Positions 20,945-24,679 of a stretch of DNA of 24,679 nucleotides are shown piece after piece. The notes under the pieces are model-generated. The model was given only the letters and a program-made list of their open reading frames with translations, made no database searches and was not told the DNA's origin. This DNA is from Reclinomonas americana ATCC 50394 (taxonomy: Eukaryota; Jakobida; Jakobea; Jakobida): assembly GCA_048213135.1 (NCBI GenBank), contig PS015728.1, positions 11,277-35,955 of the forward strand. The letters are read 5' to 3'. Each line of letters opens with the position of its first letter. Position 1 is the first letter of the stretch. The position numbers were made by a program, and so were the translations under genes.

Positions 20945-21112
20945 TCATGATTTTCGGTTAAAGTCTGCAGTTACTGTCACTGTTGTTGGTGTTGTTGTGG
21001 TGTTTGTTGGCATGGGTGCTTGTTGTTGTTGATGCTGGGGTGCGCGAGAGAGCGGGCTGGCAAAGGAGGAGATGGCTGCGGATCCGCCGGCCGCGCGGCT
21101 GCCTGCTGACAT
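20945..21112 (-). pseudogene. Copy 3 of the channel N-terminal coding start (55 codons)
   Basis: This is the outermost copy. It has the same ATG and opening residues, a glutamine run interrupted by one His, a Thr-rich stretch and the junction residues VTADFNRKS before the stop. The three copies keep the frame open through the shared part, so duplication is recent or the segment is under selection. Confidence 0.5.
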
Positions 21113-21280
21113 GCTCTCCTGTTTTGCTGCCTGTCTTCTTCGCTCCTCTCTCTCTCTCTGTGTGTGCTGGGCAATACCGAGTACTCAAGTGTGTCCTGTG
21201 TGTTCGTATTCCGATCATGAAACTTTGACCCTTGGCAACACCCAGGATGGCAGGTCAGGTTTGTTAGTTAAAGCCTGCAG

Positions 21281-21609
21281 CAACATCGCCGTGCAACGAT
21301 GACCAAAGACAGCTGATGCTTGTTTGTTGGTGAATGAATTGTTGTTGTTGTTGCATATGAAGTGAGGATGAAAAACTGAGGTGTCAAAACAACGAACGGT
21401 GACGTTTCTGTGCAGTGCGAGAGACCACGGCTCGCGTGACTAGTCGACTGGTTTGGATATGAGGCGACCTGCAGAGAGCCAGGCAGAATGGAGGTTGCGA
21501 GGTGCAGTGATCCCGGCTTCGATTCGAACACAACGCGATTTTGCTTCATTTGACGCGCATTGCGCGTTTCTCACTGTTGCCGCAGCACAAGAACACCGCT
21601 GCGAGCGAG
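21281..21609. other. Intergenic region between gene 4 and the repeat array
   Basis: This 329-bp stretch lies between the stop of the upstream gene (21610) and the outermost repeat. It contains an ACAAC-type simple repeat near 21340 on the minus strand. I see no convincing gene, RNA or promoter motif. It probably holds the 3' UTR of the upstream gene and part of the channel promoter. Confidence 0.5.
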
Positions 21610-23159
21610 TTACATGGACGGACGAACACGGACAGCGTAGAGTCGCCACTGATTGTTGGTGGTCGCGCAGTTGTCGAGCAGCATGCCCACCACGTTGTCT
21701 GTGGAACCCGCCACACTGTAGTTGACTGCGGGCTCGTCACCGTCCTCCACTCCATGTCGGTAGATCATCCATTCATCGTCCGACCTGTACGGAGCCAGCA
21801 AATGGTGGAGCGAATTCTTATCCACCTTCACCAATGCAGTCAGAGGCGCCGATGGCACTGTTCCCGATGCGTCAGTCATGATCAGAAGTCAAGCAAGAAG
21901 GCAGATAGCAACAAAACTGAAGTGAGCAAACCTTCTGCAAATGACATCGGGAGTTCGGCGAGCGAACTACACTCGAAAACGTAGAAGGCCACGACCGGAA
22001 GGGCGCGCTGTTGGCCTACATCCGCGATCGGCAGCAAGTCGGCAAGTTTCCTCGTTTCAAGGTGCGGCGCAGCAATAACCAGACTGACCGCGACCGAGAG
22101 ATTCTCGATCGCGGTGTTCAACGCATCTGCGTATGCAGCTGCATCGCCACCGAGAAAGATGGAGCAGGCGTACGGTGCATGCTGGTAGAAGCTGCAGCTG
22201 GCATTCGGCACCACAGCCATCGGTTGCGGCAAGACGGCCCAGATGTTCCCGGTGATTGTTGCGTAAGTGGTCAACAGTGAGGCAATCACCTTGGCGCTCC
22301 GAACCATACGATGTCGGACGCCGTGCGATGCATAGTCATCAGGCAGTTGTCCGTCGACAGGGAGAGCAAACTTCGCCGAGTCCACAAGTGTGACGTAGAT
22401 AGCAGAGCGAGACCCCGATTGCGTCGACTGGCGATTCACGTGGGCGCCGGCACCGGCATCACTGCCACGTTGCTGCTGTTGCACTGTTGGTTGCATCGGC
22501 TGCACAGGTTGAATGGCAAGGTGCGGTGGTGCGGGCACGGGCGCTGCTGGCGCAGCCGGCGGAGGCGGCGGTGGCGGCGGTGGCGGCGACGGGGCACGGA
22601 AGCGAGCAGACCCGGATTGATGGTAAGAAGAAAGCTCAGCTTCAGGTGGCGACGATCGACCACGACCAGACGCCACGGCCGGCGCCAACGACCGTGCCGG
22701 GGCCGAACCTCCAGGATTCGCTGGAGCACTCGCGGGGCGGCCATGGTAATGTTGGGCCACTTGGCCACCGGCCGTGTGGTGCGCCGCCGAAGTCGACGTG
22801 ACATCCGACGGCCTCGAACGCGGCGGTGAGAAGTTGATTCCAGGCTCCTCCGGACCCGGGAACTCGGAGGAGTCTGGCGCCATAGGCGAGCTCGGTTTCG
22901 TTGCAGATGATGCTCCGCTGAGCGGTCGTCGTTGTTGCGGTGTCGTATGCATCGGTTCCGAGCCGGACCCGGAGCGACGATCACCTGCTTTCGCTAATTT
23001 CAAAGGTCGCTGATCTGGGACTGGAGCCATCACGTCGCCCCCCTCTCGCGGTCGCTTGTTACTGACCACGGACCGTGTGTTTGGTGTTGTTGTCTTGGTC
23101 TCCGTAGTAGTGGCTCGTCTGTCCTCGCCACTGCACATGTAGTCATCGTCGTCGTCGTC

Positions 23160-23191
<32 letters not shown>

Positions 23192-24438
23192 AATCGTCCT
23201 CGCAGTCGTCATCGTCGTCGCTTTCGTCGGCATCCTCGCTGTCGTCATCGTCGTCAAAAACGAGAGAAGCGACAGCATGTTCGGGAGCTGCAGAATTCGA
23301 TCGCGACGGCCTCGAGCGCCTCACAGCGCTACCATTACCTTGGACAGCTGAATTGGTAGATGCACGTCGCGGAGGGCGAGCTGTTGTCGATACTGCGCTG
23401 GCACTGCCGCTCGATCGACGTTGGGTACGGTCGACATTGCCTGGCGTCTCCACCGGAGCCACGAACTCGAATGAGTGCATGTGCAGCCCGTTGGCAGCTA
23501 CCACTGGCTCCGTTCCGCCAACGATCTGTTGCAGGCCGCATTGTTCAAACGACTTGAAAGCGATTTCCACGAACTCTTGCCAGCGATCACAGAAGTCTTG
23601 ACGACCGTTGAGCTGCTGCGTGGCAACAGAGTTCCGCCGACTCGGGTCATCCAGCACTGGGTTTGGAAGCACCATTGCCTCGCCGTTGCACAAGTCACAA
23701 AACCGGATCGCAAACTTCGCAGCTTTCGCGGTCGAGAGGCATGCGCAAAGTTTTGTGAATCTGGAATCGTCGTGTATGTCATCCGTGGCCGGCGTCGACG
23801 GCTCGCGATCACTCGGTTTGCTCGAGGCAACGATGAGACATGAGCAGGCCTGCGCGGCACGCTGACAGTCGCTGCGCGCAACAAATTGACCGGCACACGA
23901 CTGTTTGTCATAGCCGGCCCAAACAATCAGTGCGCAAGTTGACGAGATGCGCAAGACTGCCACGTTCTGCATCCTTGCATAGGTGAGAATATAGACACAG
24001 AAGAGAGAGAGCGGGCGTAGAACAATGAATGCACGAGCTCACCTTGGTGAATGGGCGACATTTCGCGTCGACGTCGACCCCCAAGCCCAGCGTGGTTGGT
24101 GGCAAATTGAACTTGACAAGGATGCCGTACAGGCGCACTCGAGCTTTCAATGTGCTCGATGTCCTCTGGGGGACGGTGAAGATGCTGTACTCGGTGCGGC
24201 ACCCTTGGACCCTGTCTTTGAAGAACTCCGAGTGACGTGGCTCTTCAAGCTGCAGAACAGATTTGTTCTTGCCGACACGCGCGACAACGTAGACAGATGC
24301 TGTCAGGTTCTCGACCGGTGCCCCCGACATAGCCGCGAGAGAGAGATCAATGATCTGACACTGCACCGCGGTGACTGTGGGCAGAGAGAGAAAATCATGA
24401 GTGACGACGTATCGCGATTGTCGAAATGCATGCGACAT
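21610..24438 (-). CDS. Unrecognised acidic, proline-rich protein; possible C2-like and ADF-H-like ends
   Basis: Exons are 24438-24043, 23966-21932 and 21857-21610, in phase, giving up to 892 residues. The N-terminal part (IIDLSLAAMSGAP, then RHSEFFKDRV, RVRLYGILVKF, LGLGVDVDAK) has a C2-like beta pattern, weakly supported. The middle is disordered, with Ser/Arg/Thr-rich segments, runs of Asp/Glu at about 23130-23265, a KRPRE basic cluster that could be a nuclear signal, and ten prolines near 22565. A folded block follows (IYVTLVDSAKFALPVDG to VVAFYVFECSS). The last 80 residues (YRSDDEWMIYRHG, GSTDNVVGMLLD, WRLYAVRV) faintly resemble half of a drebrin/coactosin ADF-H domain. No family is certain. 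A strong CCCACAG acceptor at 24375 may mean that the ATGs at 24438 and 24330 are not the true start and that upstream exons lie outside the window. Confidence 0.6.
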
Positions 24439-24474
24439 GAAGTGACATGCAACTGGAATGCAAGCACACGAGAC

Positions 24475-24477
<3 letters not shown>

Positions 24478-24559
<82 letters not shown>
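24478..24559. repeat. (GA)n microsatellite
   Basis: An essentially uninterrupted AG dinucleotide tract of about 80 bp lies upstream of the gene at 24438-21610. It is followed directly by a short CGA trinucleotide run (about 24559-24577). Confidence 0.95.
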
Positions 24560-24560
<1 letters not shown>

Positions 24561-24577
24561 GACGACGACGACGACGA

Positions 24578-24679
24578 GTACGTAGACGTACGTACGTACG
24601 TACGTACGTACGTACGTACTACGTACGTACGTACGTACCGTACCGTACCGTACCGTACGTACCGTACCGTACGTACGTA
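24578..24679. repeat. ACGT/CGTAC tetra- and pentanucleotide repeat at the window end
   Basis: Self-complementary (ACGT)n alternates with CGTAC units up to the last base. Such sequence is palindromic at every register and often breaks assemblies, so this may be a contig end. It is not a recognised telomere repeat. Confidence 0.9.

Larger units (their letters stand above)
20365..21280 (-). repeat. Three tandem copies of the channel's 5' end (~305-bp units)
   Basis: The copies span about 20365-20667, 20671-20970 and 20974-21280, at periods of 303 and 310 bp. Each copy carries, on the minus strand, a CTGCAG junction, the conserved CTTGCCAAGGGTCAAAGTTT block, a CACACAGGACA/GTATTG segment, and an ATG opening MSAGSRAAGGSAAISSFASP. 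ATGs are at 20504, 20812 and 21112. Copies 2 and 3 end in frame after 56 and 55 codons (stops at 20642 and 20945). Only copy 1 continues into the channel. Differences are mostly in the CAA/ACA microsatellites. Confidence 0.85.

Noticed and set aside
20365-21280. CRISPR-like or transposon-terminal repeats
   Set aside because: There are three ~305-bp tandem units that match the adjacent gene's 5' end, with no spacer pattern, inverted ends or transposase.
21268-21649. Short minus-strand frames after the stop of gene 4, as an extension of an ADF-H-like domain
   Set aside because: I could find no splice that gives the expected hydrophobic strand pattern, so the TAA at 21612-21610 is kept as the end.
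1-24679. tRNA, rRNA, riboswitch or bacterial promoter and terminator elements
   Set aside because: None was recognised on either strand by eye, and the gene structure is eukaryotic.

Overview
This is a stretch of compact, intron-dense, GC-rich nuclear DNA from a eukaryote, most likely a free-living protist. The lineage cannot be fixed from the sequence. The evidence is short GT-AG introns (mostly 45-80 nt) inside conserved protein families, intergenic gaps of 40 and 81 bp, no operons or ribosome-binding sites, GA and ACGT microsatellites, and two N gaps (11221-11448 and 19813-19923). All four genes I can support lie on the minus strand. The plus-strand open frames look like shadows.

From right to left, in the direction of transcription, the layout is as follows. 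(1) 24438-21610 is an unrecognised protein with a very acidic, proline-rich middle; its true 5' end may lie beyond the GA/ACGT repeats at the right edge. (2) 21280-20365 holds three tandem copies of a ~305-bp unit, each with the same ATG-initiated N-terminal coding segment. Only the copy nearest the gene opens into the next gene. (3) 20504-2581 is one very large gene of about 68 exons, encoding roughly 3,800 residues. It is an inositol 1,4,5-trisphosphate receptor (IP3R/ITPR)-type intracellular Ca2+ channel with MIR beta-trefoil domains, a RIH domain, a RIH-associated region, channel helices, a C2H2 zinc motif and a C-terminal coiled coil. (4) 2499-898 is a secreted or ER-targeted histidine phosphatase of the phosphoglycerate-mutase-like class. 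(5) 857-1 is uracil phosphoribosyltransferase, cut off by the left edge.

I built the gene models by hand: every exon join was chosen so that splice sites, reading phase and family similarity agree. The large channel gene stays in phase through all modelled exons on each side of the 228-N gap.

The main discovery is in the channel. A complete GRAM domain (a lipid-binding, PH-like fold) sits inside the MIR region, roughly where vertebrate IP3R1 has its SI splice segment. The arginine-rich IP3-contact motif is not recognisable, and the selectivity-filter segment is shorter than in animal IP3Rs. Together these suggest a channel of IP3R ancestry whose ligand control may have changed. A second discovery is a recurrent splice-donor type, GTTGCG(T/C), used by ten introns in two genes.
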